Below, one piece after another: positions 22,104-33,412 of a stretch of DNA of 64,000 nucleotides. The first letter of the stretch is position 1; each line of letters begins with the position of its first letter. This stretch comes from Phaeosphaeria sp. MPI-PUGE-AT-0046c. Its lineage: Eukaryota > Ascomycota > Dothideomycetes > Pleosporales > Phaeosphaeriaceae. Below the pieces are notes generated by a model that searched no databases, had not been told where the DNA came from, and saw nothing but the letters and a program-made list of their open reading frames with translations. The DNA lies in NCBI GenBank assembly GCA_020747045.1, contig JAGTJN010000022.1:868001-932000 (forward strand). The letters run 5' to 3'. The position numbers and the translations under genes are program-made.

Positions 22104-23539
22104 ATGGGCGTAGACGCGTCTGAGCTCCTTGTCCCTTTTGCGGGTGCCATTCAGGCTGCATTTTCGGTTCTGCTCACCATTGCCTTTGGTGTTGTCGCTG
22201 CGCAATGTAATTTACTATCCACCAATGCGGCGAAGGAAGTGTCGAAACTATGCGTGCGCATGTTTTTACCTGCACTGCTCATCTATAAGATTGGATCCAA
22301 CCTTCATCTGGATACCGGTGTGCGATATGTGCCAATTCTCAGTAATTTACCCCCTCGACTTTTAAATGCAAACCGTACTAATTTCAAGTAGTATGGTCGA
22401 TCGGTTATACACTCCTATCGATCCTCCTTGGCCGTGTCCTTACCCGCGTTTTCAAGCTACCGAGCTGGGTTACACCAGCCATAGCATTCAACAATACTAC
22501 TAGTCTTCCACTCCTGCTCATCGAGTCCCTGAAGCAGACCCAGATCCTCGATGTCATACTCGTGGGAGGGGACTCTGCAGCTGATGCGCTGGATCGTGCA
22601 GAGTCATACTTCCTGATCAATGCAATGGTTAGCAACTCGCTTACATTTGCTTTGGGACCGCGACTTCTCAAGCCTGGTGACGAGGATGCGCCGGAAAATG
22701 AAGAGGATGGGGAAGAGGATCAGGAGAATGAAGGCGAGGATCAAGGAGCAGGAAATGGAAACGGCCACGGCGATATCGAGCGGGGCCCAGACGGTCTTAT
22801 CAATGAGCGGACATCCCTCCTCCCACAGCGTGTCATCAAGCCCACGAACCGCATCGAAAAGAAAGGATACCTCAAGACGCGGAACTGGTTCAACAGCCTC
22901 GGACCCAAGTCTCAAGAATTCGTCGACATCGCATGGCAATTTGCCAACGCACCCCTCCTTGGAGCCATTGTTGGCGCCATCATCGGCCTCACACCTGCCC
23001 TTCACCGGCTCTTCTTCAACAATAGCAACGAGGGCGGCTACCTCAACGCCTGGCTCACCACCTCCATCAAGAACATTGGCGATCTCTTCGCGTCCACGCA
23101 AATCATCGTCGTCGGAGTAAAACTCAGCCAAAGCATGCTGCGCATGAAGCGCGGCGAAAACAGCGGCGAAGTATCAAAGGGCAGCCTCGCGCTCGTCACC
23201 CTAATCCGCTTCGTCATCTGGCCCTTGTACGTCCCATCTTTTTCCATGCCAATCTCACCCACTAACGCGAACTGCAGAATCAGCATCCCCATCATCTACG
23301 CTCTCGCGTCCAGAACCCAGCTCCTCGACGCAGATCCCATGCTCTGGTTCGCAATGATGCTCATGCCCACCGGCCCGCCTGCCATGATTCTCGTCGCGCT
23401 GACAGACGTGACTGGCGCAAGCGAGAGCATGAAGATGACAATTGCAAAGTTCCTGACGATCAGTTATGCGATTACGCCGTTGATTTGCTTTGCGGTGGTG
23501 GGCAGTTTGAAGGCGACGCAGGCGGCGCTTGGTCGGTAA
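22104..23539 (+). CDS. Auxin efflux carrier (AEC/PIN-like) family membrane transporter
   Basis: Three exons: 22104-22341, 22389-23226 and 23278-23539 (introns 47 and 51 nt), 445 aa. The N-terminal half has hydrophobic helices (FAGAIQAAFSVLLTIAFGVV, SKLCVRMFLPALLIYKIGSN, IGYTLLSILLGRVL) with the AEC-family pattern of a scaffold helix bundle and AFNNTTSLPLLL, the conserved broken-helix region. A central acidic cytosolic loop (~residues 180-240) is followed by more helices (FANAPLLGAIVGAIIGL, AMMLMPTGPPAMILVALTDV, AITPLICFAVVGS). Fungal members sit in ER or vacuolar-type membranes and their substrates are mostly unknown; no auxin link can be claimed here. Confidence 0.85.
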
Positions 23540-24523
23540 ATGTAGACTAGGTTACCGTGGGGCCTCATGGTTCATATTGGATTAGATTGAAATGGAATAC
23601 GTTGATTTAAGCTGATGGCGCGTGAGGAATGGAAGCTTCGATAAAGCTTGTGCGGTGTGACATGATCTGTCCCGAGTGGCTGGTCTTGAGGTGCCGGATA
23701 TCCGCTGTGCTACACTGCTTTGAGACGGTGTGAAGCTTAGGGTATTGGATGAGAGAATGGGATGTACGGAGACAACGCCGCTACGCTAAAACCGTCTGCA
23801 AACGGACGTGACAGGTATATTTGATAGTGCTGACATGCGTTAAGTTCAGCGGAGAGACGCAATCTTGAATCTCTGTAAACAAAATTACCACACATCAGTC
23901 GTTCTTCCTTTTTTTGTTCCAATTTATCGCCCTACTTGTCTTCAATCTCATCGTACATGCAATCTCAAAACTTGAAGCACTAGAATTTGTATGACTCGTA
24001 TAGGCTCTCGGACTTCACTTACTGGTGGCGTATCATGCATCGTCAGCCGTGGCAATCGTGCGCTGCGCGGAGATGTTGCAGAATGAAAGACATAAGTGGA
24101 TAAGATTTAACGAGGCTATGCAAGTTGACCATAGAGACTCAGAAAAGGATTTAACACACGCAGACGCTCAAGAAAGAAGACGTCAATCGCCATTCCAATC
24201 CAAGCCACACCTCACCTCAAATCTTCAATCCCATCATTCCCTTGCCTCAAACTTACGGTTGCGGCTCCGACTTTCTCAATATCAGCTTGAACGCAATGCA
24301 CCGTGACCTTCTTCCCGCCGTCCGTTGCCCTATTACATCGAAGTCGACCAAAACTATCTGGTTTCCCCTCTTCGCGCATTGGGCTTTGAATTGTTATGAT
24401 CCCTTGTAGTATTTTTGCGTATAGACGCAAACATGAACCGAATCTCAGAGCGTGTTTGATGTGGTGTCACCAAAAGCTAGCTCTTCCGTATATCTCTCAG
24501 TTCCGATTGACAAAGTGATGATA
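23540..24523. other. Intergenic, no gene seen
   Basis: Nearly 1 kb of convergent 3' sequence between the efflux-carrier gene and the four-helix protein gene. The 72-codon minus frame at 24212-24430 shows no known motif. Confidence 0.45.
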
Positions 24524-25055
24524 CTACAGCCCCAGCATAGCTCTAAGACTTACCCCCGAAGTCAATATCATCACGCTCGCAAAGAAGGAATGGTTGATTC
24601 CGGTCATCAACAGGGCGCTTGTAGCTCTGTGCGGTGCAAGAATTACAGTTCCAAGGGCCAAAGCCGCCCAGCAAGCGTTCATCAAAACTGCGACGATTCA
24701 GCTCCATATTGCTACTATTCTTCTTACAACCTTACCAATGGGAGGAAGTGCTTTTCGGTCGCGAGATGCACGCATGTGTCCTACTCCAACGGCGATGACC
24801 TACCATCATTCACTTCAGCAAATCATGTTCCAACTTACACATCTATCTGGAGAGTTGAAAACTGACCATGATAGCAACAGCATGTTGCGCAGACAACGTC
24901 TCAAGGCTACTTGGATCTGGATTCGGCAGCCTCAAACCTGATCGTTCATGGAGAAAGCGCGCGACGGCGCTGTGGTATATGATAGCTGGTTTGGTGAGAA
25001 GGATGATCCCAACGACGGAATCGGCGAGGCCTTTGAGGAATGTAAATGTCGACAT
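24524..25055 (-). CDS. Small four-helix membrane protein, three exons
   Basis: Exons 25055-24867, 24799-24736 and 24687-24524 (introns 67 and 48 nt, GTCAGT...GGTAG and GTAAGG...CGCAG), 138 aa. No exon stands out alone, but joined they give one clean frame with four hydrophobic segments: LADSVVGIILLTKPAII, HAVAIMVIAVGVGHM, LMNACWAALALGTVILA and LLMTGINHSFFASVMILT. Between helices 1 and 2 is YHSAVARFLHERSGLRLP. This resembles small integral-membrane proteins found widely in Pezizomycotina genomes, for which I know no function. Same strand as, and directly downstream of, the Zn2Cys6 regulator, so it may belong to the same regulon; that is inference. Confidence 0.65.
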
Positions 25056-25418
25056 TGAAATGGTTACAGTAGGCTAGTGAGTATTCTACCTTGTGTGATG
25101 AGAATAGTCTACAGTCCTCAGGTGAAGTCATCGTCCCTTATTTCCGAAGCTTTCGGCGTACTAGGCTCAATGAAGACTAGAATGTTGGATTTGGGCTGAA
25201 CGATTGCGGCATGGTCATCTCGTACTGGCAGGAGGGCGATTGAACGAATTCACAGCTAGTGGTCGTGAGACGAGAGACTGACGAGTGGCATGTCATAGTA
25301 TTTGAATTATCACACCAAAACTCGGGGCCTGACCGTTGAATCATGGTAAGACCTTGTCTCTAGCTGAAATTAAACCTTTGCGTTTGATGGCTTCTGGCAT
25401 GATTACTTAAGATGATGA

Positions 25419-27372
25419 CTAGAACAAACCATCTATGTTGATGAACAGGTCTTGCCATCCCAGTGGCATATGCTTTAAATTCAGACCCGGAAAGTCCCAC
25501 TCAAACACAAACTCGCTTGGCACATAGCCCTGGAACTCATCTTCGGCAGCTCGAGCAGCCTCGAGTGACGCCAGCTCAGGACCCGATGACTGCTGTGCCA
25601 CGTACTCATGTAGCGCAGCCTCACATTTCTCGATGCTGGTTTGTAGGATCTGAAAGTACGCAATGTGGCCAACGGTAACTCGTTTGAGCTCTTCAAGTAA
25701 GCGATGTGCGTCTCGAAGGAGCGACATGATGGATGGTACCGGATCGCGCAGCAAAATAGCGAGCTTGAGTACGAGTAGAACCGAGAAGGCGCACTTGGCC
25801 CACACATAGTCGAGTGTCCATCTGAAAGTACTGAGATATGCGGAAGCATGCAATTGCTCGTTCTGATTTGGGGACGAGTATGGCGCGAGGGAGTTATCCA
25901 GAATATGATGCAGATGCTCAGCTGCCGCCTCTTTCGCTTTACGCACCGAATCTCGCTGGAAGTCGGTCATGAGGGCGATGTTCTCAATGCCTGTTGTGGC
26001 AATAGCCTTGAGATGAAGTGTCATCAATGCCCATTGGTGCTGGATATGAAGGTTCTGTAGCGCAATCGATCGGGCGTAGGCTGAGGGCTCGCTTGACACG
26101 ATAGTTGTCCACTCGTCTAACCAGAGAGACAATTCGACTCGGGTATCATCAAGGACGTTGCGCAGACGAGCCTCGTCCTGCGCTAGAGATGAGTTTTGGG
26201 TATCATTACTGAGCTTGGTGTATGCGTCGGATCGGATCAAGTTGAGTTCAACTTGCGACAAAAGCCGTACATCTACGGGCGTCCGCTCGGAGTGTTTGAT
26301 GAGCATGCGCACCTTACGCGGCGACAGGTGTCTATAGCAGTGGGTTGTCAGCACACAAGAGCGCTTGACCTAGTAGTGAGAATTAAGCCTGGACTTACCT
26401 CGTCATACCTGGTGACTTACCACCATCGAGGGAGAAGCTAAAGTTCTGATCAGTGAAGGCTATCCTGTGAGGAGCAAGTTCTTACAACAACTCTAGATTG
26501 CATACACCGTGCCATACTCTCGCAAGGCGATATAATTCCTGCTCGTCAGAGCTGATGGAACCTGAACGGCTCGGACATCTTGTGACGAGCTGGTCTACAG
26601 CATTAGGAAGCACTAGCTGTATAGCAAATCTCAGCGCGAGCGCGATTAGCACGAAACCATTCTCAGAGTAAGCAGCCATCAACGTGACTGCTTGTACATC
26701 TTCAAGCGTCGGTACGCTCACGTTGATCAGCAGATTTGTGAGGTGATCGCGGAGTCGAGATTGGAATAAGCGATACGATGGAGAAATCAAGCCTTCTTCG
26801 GCTCGACATCCAATGCTTACTATTGCCTCGAGAAGAAAGGCACTTCGTGAAGAGACTGATGCTAGCGTGTCATGTTTCTCGCAAAATATGGGTACCAGGA
26901 ATTGCTGTCAGATCGTTCAGTATGACTGCTGGGACAATAGAGACTGCATCGTACGCTTCCGGAAAAAAAGCTGTAGAAGTTTAAGCAATTTCTTCAACCG
27001 ATTGATTAAGGTAGTGTACCTCTGATACCATAGTGCTGCCTGCTCCCAGGAGATAATACCAGTCTCTATGGCGTTCGAAGACGTTGCTCGATTGCTGAGA
27101 GAAACGGAGGAAGTTAGTGGCGGAGCAAAGTCCCGTTGAATGCTCATATCATCCATCTCGTTTCTCAAAGCATCAACTTCTGCTTCAAGCTTCTCAATAC
27201 GCATCACAGTCTCGTCCCGAACCGCATCATGATATCTGCAAGCCGCGCTGTTCCGGTCACATCTCTGGCACGGCTGCTTGCCATCGCATCGGACCTTTGA
27301 CGTTCGGCAATTGACACAGGCGTTGATGGCGCGGCGTTTGCGAGGTCGTTCGGATGAGGTGGTGAGATCCAT
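25419..27372 (-). CDS. Zn2Cys6 transcription factor with fungal-specific regulatory domain
   Basis: Five exons: 27372-27020, 26970-26955, 26904-26506, 26445-26399 and 26331-25419, 575 aa in frame. The N-terminus has the binuclear cluster CVNCRTSKVRCDGKQPCQRC followed by a short final segment (DRNSAACRYH) and a coiled-coil linker (EKLEAEVDALRNEMDDM). The fungal_trans domain follows: WYQSFFSG, ...IFCEKHDTLASVSSRSAFLLEAIVSIGCRA (split here by the exon 2/3 join), then ARVWHG and the C-terminal helices. Exon 2 is only 16 nt. The third intron (26446-26505, donor GTATGC) is the least certain, although it alone keeps frame. Its position at the edge of the transporter/hydrolase set makes it the likely pathway regulator. 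Confidence 0.85.
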
Positions 27373-27889
27373 TCGGTAACTTCGGGCGAAGGTCTGCTGG
27401 ATTTCCCCAGGGTCGGTTCCGACCAGGAGTGGGCAACCCTAGCCATTTTGTTGGTCTGCGGAGAAGGGCCGAGTATCGAGTAGTGTGCGGGGGATGCCCA
27501 TGTGGAGACACGAGACGAGGCAACACGGTCTTAGCCCACCAAATGACTCGACGACAGGTTCTGGCAGGCTCACCGAGGCTAGCGCATTTGCGATTTGCCT
27601 TTACACCGTCTATCGGACATTGTGGTCGGCAACGGAGCGCTTAGTGCACTTGTTATGTCACCACGGACGACTTGTGCATGCCCACTGGTCACATAGCGGT
27701 CAACAATGTAGTTTCGCTTGCACAGTTGCGCCATTAGAAGTGATGGACCATCTGGGCAGGTACTGCGACCGAAGTGGAAAATCATCGAATGCTTGCATTT
27801 CTTCATATGAATCATCGACAAAATCGGTTTGTGCCAAGTGCCTCGACTGGGCCCCAGAAACTTTATCTGACTACACGAGGTCTATTGAT
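27373..27889. other. Intergenic, promoter of the Zn2Cys6 gene
   Basis: About 520 bp between the regulator start and the stop of the MFS gene. A long plus frame (27485-28150) overlaps it but is antisense to the transporter and shows no motif. Confidence 0.5.
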
Positions 27890-29607
27890 CTAATAGACAT
27901 AGATGAAATCTTCGTTACGGATGTCGGTAATGTCGTCGAACGCCTTGTCACCCACACCAGTCGCATCCACATCCTCTGCCCCCTCTGCATCAACCTGCTG
28001 CCCAGTCTGCATGCTCAAATCAACAATATTCGCAGATTTGCCCATAGCCTCGCGAGACGCAGCATGCTTGCGATTGAGCAGTTTGACATAGAACATGGCA
28101 ACCAAGACCAAAACAATTATGCCAATGAACAAAGCAAGATTGGCGCGTAACCCACGGGAGTAGTATGGCTTCTCGGCGGGCTTGAATAGATGTGGCCCGA
28201 GAATGTTACCAGCACTTGCGCCAATAAACAAGATGCCGGTGGTCACCTTTCTCTTTGTGTCGCCTCCAGTGTTCTGACCAGACCAAGAATAGATTAGAGG
28301 AGAGATTCCGGGATAGAAGGATGTCAAGTAGTAGCCGAAGAGAAGAACTCCACGATGGGACGGTCCACGTCCAACCACCATCAGGATAATAATGCCGATG
28401 ATTGGTGGTATGCATAGGAGGATCAAGATCGGGCCCTTCATCTTGAATCTGGTCGCAAGCCAGGCGCCTCCCATGGTCGCAATGATCTGGACTGCACCGA
28501 AAGGCATGTTGAACAAAATGGTCTCAAATTTGCCGAATCCAAATCCCTGAATGATGAGTGGGCCAAAGGTCGAGATGCCACCACTGGGAATTGAGATGGC
28601 CGTCAGCATAGAGAACCAGAGCCAAGTCTTGAGATCCATCAATGCCTCCCTCACATGGTCCCACTTCCAGACTCGAGAGGCGACACCCATCTGGTTCATC
28701 CTGAGGCGTTCCACAGCAATCAGTTTCTCTTGATCGTTCAAAAATTTTGCCTCTACTGGGCTGTCGGGCTAAATGTAATGTCAGTGAGATCCAACGACTA
28801 CGGGCTCATGCGACCTACCATGAATACGAAGACAGCAACCGATGTGACAACGGTAAGAAGACCGCAGAAGAGGAAGATGATCTGATACGAATGGAGCAGA
28901 TTGGACTTGATATGACCAAGCCCATATGACAACAAACTACCGAGGATGTTTACTATGCCCAGCATCGAGTACCAGGCTGCGTTACGATTCGTTTGCTCAG
29001 AGCGCTTGTACCACATCTGCACGACGGCGATGAAAGCAGGTGCTAGGACACGTTAGTGCAGGCTCCAAATGACTGACCGTGTCTACTCACCAACAGCGGC
29101 TTCGAATGCGCCCAACAGGAAACGTGTAGCCATTAATCCCGCGAAGTTGGAGGCGCCAGCCATCCCGCAAAGAATCACTCCCCATGTGAAGACCATGATG
29201 CCAATGAACTTGCCCGTAGGGAATTTTACCAGGAAGAAGGCGACGAGCGGTTGCATTACCAGCTGTGCGATATACACAATGCTCCCGAGCCAGGAGAACT
29301 GCTGGGAGTTTGGATCAAGGTTCGCATCTGCGATGAGGCCGAAGACGGAAGCGTACGAGAGAGTTGTCTTGTCCAAGCTCTGGAGGAAGTATACGGAGAG
29401 AAGAATCGGAAGAATAACGAGGTCGATCTTGCGCAGGACTCGTTTGTTCTCTTCAGGCGTTACGACAATCCGCTCGTTCGCTGCAAGGAGCTCGGCAGCT
29501 TTGTCCTTGCCGCGAGTGGCCTGGACCGGTTTGTGGATGGACTCATTTGTTTCGACACCAGCTTTGCTGATGTCATGCTCAGTGGGTGTCTCTTCTGGCT
29601 TCGACAT
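27890..29607 (-). CDS. MFS transporter, allantoate permease (ACS) family
   Basis: Three exons: 29607-29091, 29042-28819 and 28768-27890 (introns 48 and 50 nt), 539 aa. I chose ATG 29607 (MSKPEETPTEH); the upstream ATG 29688 adds 27 residues. Landmarks of the Dal5/Tna1-type anion:cation symporters are clear: RKIDLVILPILLSVYFLQSLDKTTLSYA in helix 1, FSWLGSIVYIAQLVMQP, MATRFLLGAFEAAVAPAF, MWYKRSEQTNRNAAWYSM, then PDSPVEAKFL before the central loop. Substrates of this family are organic anions, vitamins, ureides or dipeptides. The gene is divergent from the GH31 glycosidase gene with only 303 bp between starts, suggesting joint control. Confidence 0.9.
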
Positions 29608-29910
29608 GACGAAAGATTTGGGTAAAGAAGGCCCCAGACGATGTTGATGCTCCTTTCTGGTGGAGCCAGACTCGAGACTTATATCCACACCCCATGGGGA
29701 CCCCAGAAACTACACCTTTCCGCTTTCGTAGTGGCCCTCCTAGCGTAGGCCGAAGTTACCGACGCCCGAGGCGCGACCCCGGCGCAACAAGGTCACACGA
29801 GCCTTGGCCTCCGACCATGAGTAGCCGATGATAACTTCACCCAACAATATAAGTCGGGATGCTCGTTCCCTTTCGTTGAATTGCGTGGATCATCTCACTA
29901 CATACTTAAA
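29608..29910. promoter_or_regulatory. Divergent promoter with overlapping palindromes and CCG triplets
   Basis: This 303-bp gap serves both the MFS carrier and the GH31 gene. CCCCATGGGG (29690-29699) overlaps TGGGGACCCCA (29695-29705), two perfect palindromes; the CCCCAG at 29701-29706 is CTGGGG on the minus strand and fits the CreA consensus SYGGRG. Three CCG triplets follow at 29750, 29759 and 29766, the kind of half-site bound by Zn2Cys6 regulators. Function of these sites is inferred. Confidence 0.4.
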
Positions 29911-32475
29911 ATGCCTCAGCTCGAACACATCCCGCAAGGCTACAGCATTGCGCCGTCTGCTGCAGATGTGGACACCCATGTACAGTTGGAGGCTGCCTCT
30001 GGCAACTTCAACTTTTCATTCGAAGCATTACGTCCAGGTCTTTTCCGAACGACCTTTACGTCTTCAAAACATCTTTTACCGCCACATCGAGCAGCGCCCC
30101 TCCCAAAACGTGACCTGCCAACTAGCACCCAGGTCACTTCTACCGACACATCGAAGACCTTCAAACTAGCTGGTGTTGACGCAAGTGTGGATTGGGCCAG
30201 TGGTATTCCGCTCGTGTCTCTCACATTAGCTGGGCAAAAGGCGCCAATTCATAGTGACTTACCGCATCGCTCTTATGCAACAGATGGAACTGGTATCGCT
30301 CATTATACGCGTTATAATCACGGCACACTTCATCTAGGCCTTGGTGAGAAGCCTGCTCCTATGGACCTCTCGAATCGCCACTTCGTCCTCTCTGCAACCG
30401 ACTGCTTTGGCTACGATGTTCATCGAACTGATCCCATGTACAAGCACATTCCTCTCCTCATCAACGCAACGCCTGAGGGATGTGTCGGTATATTCTCAAC
30501 TTCACATGCTCGCGGCTTCTATTCTGTAGGCTCAGAGATGGATGGTATGTGGGGCCGGTTCAAAGTCTATCGCCAGGAACATGGTGGTCTCGAGGAATAT
30601 CTCCTGGTTGGAAAGACGTTGAGGGACATTGTTACTATCTACGCCGACCTCGTTGGATATCCGCTGCTCGTTCCGCGATGGGCCTTTGGTTATCTTGCAG
30701 GTGGCATGAAGTACTCCATGCTGGACGAGCCCCGTGCGTGTGATGCATTGATGGAGTTTGCAGGCAAACTCAAGCAACACGACATTCCTTGTTCAGGTTT
30801 CCAAATGTCTTCTGGATACACAATAGCCGAGACTGAACCGAAGACGCGCAACGTGTTCACTTGGAACCGCCATCGCTTTCCAGATCCGTCTGGCTTCATG
30901 GACTCCTTCCACAAGGAAGGCATCCGTATCATCGCAAATGTGAAGCCTTATGTGCTAGCCAATCATCCCGAGTATGAAAAATTGAAGGCAACTGGGGCGT
31001 TCTTCACCGATTCTCTTACTATAAAATCTGCTGAGGCAAGGCTGTGGAGCGCCGGAGGTGGCGAAAGCGGTATTGGCGGTCACATCGATTTCACATCCAA
31101 GGCTGGCTATCAATGGTGGTACGAGGGCGTCAAAGAGCTCAAACGGGTTGGAATAGACTGCATTTGGAACGATAACAACGAATATGTCATTGGGCACGAC
31201 CAATGGCAATGTGAATTAACGGAGCCAAATCTTATTCAGGATGATACTGCCGACTATGGTCGGGACATTGGCTTCTGGGGTCGATCATTGAACACGGAGC
31301 TAATGGGAAAGAGCTCTTACGATGCATCACTTGCAGCTGAGCCCAATCAGCGCCCATTTATCCTTACTCGAAGTGCAACTGCGGGTACTCTGAGATACTG
31401 TGCTAGCTCGTGGAGTGGAGACAACGTTACCAGCTGGGACGGCATGAGAGGTGCCAACGCGCTCTCTCTGACGGCAGGAATTTGTCTCATGCAATGCTAT
31501 GGTCACGACATTGGCGGTTTCGAAGGGCCTCAACCAACACCGGAGCTTCTCGTACGTTGGTGCCAGCAAGGCATCTACTCATCTCGGTTTGCCATCAACT
31601 GCTTCAAGACATCGCCGGATAACAACAACGTTGGCGATGTAATTGAGCCATGGATGTACGAAGAGACCACGCCACTCGTTCGCGACATCATCAAGCGCCG
31701 ATATGAGCTTATCCCATACCTATACTCTTTGGCCCTGGAATCCCATACCAGTGCAACGCCACCTCAGAGGTGGACAGGCTGGGGCTACGAATCAGACCCA
31801 GAAGTATGGGCCAACAAGACCATCACTGATGGTGAGACACAGTACTGGCTTGGAGATGCTTTGCTGGTTGGTGGCGTTTTCGAGTCGGGGTCGAAGACAT
31901 CAAAAGTGTATTTGCCCAAAGATGCGTCCGATGCTGATGCACAATTCTTGGACCTCAACAATGCTCCTCAGACTTTCTACAGAGCCGGACAATGGGTTGA
32001 TGTGCCATCAGAATGGACCGAAAGTATACCGGTTCTTGCTAAAGTTGGCAGCGCGATACCAGTTGGTCGCAATGAGCAGGTTCTTGCTGTCGGCGATATG
32101 TCTAATCCTGCCGATTTACCGCTTGACGACTACCGAGCTGTCGAGATCTTCCCCCCACGAGGGTCGTCGAACGACAAGGTTTGTTCCAGCGTCTGGTATG
32201 AGGATGATGGTGTTAGTCCGCCGCCAGCGAAGATCTCAAGTTTCGAGATCAAGTACCAAACAACAGATGGTGAAATTCTGGTTGAGTACAATGAAAGGTT
32301 ACAGCCAGGATTTGAGCCACACTGGAAAGAGTTGGGCATTATCTTGCCAGCGGGCGATGTGAGAGCAGTGAAGCTGAATGGAAACGCGACAGATAAGGTC
32401 TCCCAAGATTCGAAAGGCAGAATTCATTGCAAGGGCACGATTGACAGGGTAGCAAGTAAAGCCCGGGAGCCATGA
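29911..32475 (+). CDS. GH31 family alpha-glycosidase, intracellular
   Basis: Single exon of 854 aa from ATG 29911 (MPQLEHIPQG); an ATG at 29881 would add ten residues. There is no signal peptide. The (beta/alpha)8 domain begins near LLVPRWAFGYLAGGMKYS. The nucleophile Asp is in IDCIWNDNNEY (about residue 420), and the acid/base Asp in SSWSGDNVTSWDGM (about 505); TRSATAGTLRY and CYGHDIGGFEG are the family's substrate-side motifs. The N-terminal beta-sandwich and C-terminal domains are full length. GH31 includes alpha-glucosidases, alpha-xylosidases, alpha-galactosidases and transglucosylases; the specificity cannot be read from these motifs. An intracellular enzyme next to a carrier suggests hydrolysis of an imported glycoside. 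Confidence 0.88.
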   Translation: MPQLEHIPQGYSIAPSAADVDTHVQLEAASGNFNFSFEALRPGLFRTTFTSSKHLLPPHRAAPLPKRDLPTSTQVTSTDTSKTFKLAGVDASVDWASGIPLVSLTLAGQKAPIHSDLPHRSYATDGTGIAHYTRYNHGTLHLGLGEKPAPMDLSNRHFVLSATDCFGYDVHRTDPMYKHIPLLINATPEGCVGIFSTSHARGFYSVGSEMDGMWGRFKVYRQEHGGLEEYLLVGKTLRDIVTIYADLVGYPLLVPRWAFGYLAGGMKYSMLDEPRACDALMEFAGKLKQHDIPCSGFQMSSGYTIAETEPKTRNVFTWNRHRFPDPSGFMDSFHKEGIRIIANVKPYVLANHPEYEKLKATGAFFTDSLTIKSAEARLWSAGGGESGIGGHIDFTSKAGYQWWYEGVKELKRVGIDCIWNDNNEYVIGHDQWQCELTEPNLIQDDTADYGRDIGFWGRSLNTELMGKSSYDASLAAEPNQRPFILTRSATAGTLRYCASSWSGDNVTSWDGMRGANALSLTAGICLMQCYGHDIGGFEGPQPTPELLVRWCQQGIYSSRFAINCFKTSPDNNNVGDVIEPWMYEETTPLVRDIIKRRYELIPYLYSLALESHTSATPPQRWTGWGYESDPEVWANKTITDGETQYWLGDALLVGGVFESGSKTSKVYLPKDASDADAQFLDLNNAPQTFYRAGQWVDVPSEWTESIPVLAKVGSAIPVGRNEQVLAVGDMSNPADLPLDDYRAVEIFPPRGSSNDKVCSSVWYEDDGVSPPPAKISSFEIKYQTTDGEILVEYNERLQPGFEPHWKELGIILPAGDVRAVKLNGNATDKVSQDSKGRIHCKGTIDRVASKAREP

Positions 32476-33412
32476 TTCTTCTGCATGGCGTTCCATGTAA
32501 ATAAGCAATCTATGAGTTGAAGTAAACTACCATCTTCATGGCCCCACGCTCCAATTCTTGCGTGGTACTTGCGGTGTGTGGAAGCATCAAATCAAGTGGG
32601 ACCGGTACCTCACACTAGGGGTCTGAGCAATCGCCAAGAACTTGTTGTTGCATATGCGACTTTTCACATGATGAGAGTTGGTGTCACTATCCACACCGTA
32701 CAACAAATTCTACTCTGTCGAGCAGGACGTGTGCGATGGCAATGTGGTGGTCGTGACAAGGCATTACGCTCGACGAACTTCCGGCAAAAAATCTTCTGCA
32801 GGAGTTCATTGCGGCACATCTTGATGCCGCTCAAGTATCGGCTTGGCCTGATGTTGAGAACACTGGAAGTAGCAGACATTCAGCGAATGTTGACATGACG
32901 ATGCATGACGTGCGAGACTGGGCGGTTACAGTTTCCAACACAACCACCTATGCTCGCGATCTTCGAAAGATATCGTCTCTGATTCCACTCACACAATGCA
33001 TCTAGATATTGGCCATGTTATATATATTTAATTTTCCACGTGCAGCACAAATGGAGGTTTTTAGCATTGTTGAACGAGGAAGGTGCCGAGTTGACCATAT
33101 CGCGCACAGTGGCATATCTCCAGGCGGGCATCAGACGCATCTTGTTATAATCCCAGCAGGACATGTTCTACTAAAAGAAGCTAGAAGAGTAAGTGCGTTA
33201 ATATTACCCACATGCGATCGCAACTTGATCAGAGTTGCTGTAATAATGCTTCGAATGTGACCAATGAGAGGCGAAGCTCGGTATATTGAAATATTGGCTT
33301 GCACAGCCTTTTCCCACTTGTACGATACTTAAATCCAATGCGATTCCTTCCACAAACAGGTCGAAACATATTACCTGCACGTACTTGGTCCCCTATGCGA
33401 CATCACTTACAA
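32476..33412. other. Intergenic, no gene seen
   Basis: About 940 bp between the GH31 stop and the next transporter start. Frames are short and without motifs. It should hold the transporter's promoter. Confidence 0.45.

Noticed and set aside
27485..28150. 221-codon plus-strand frame
   Set aside because: It is antisense to the last exon of the MFS transporter over its right half, has no domain and arises from that gene's codon bias.
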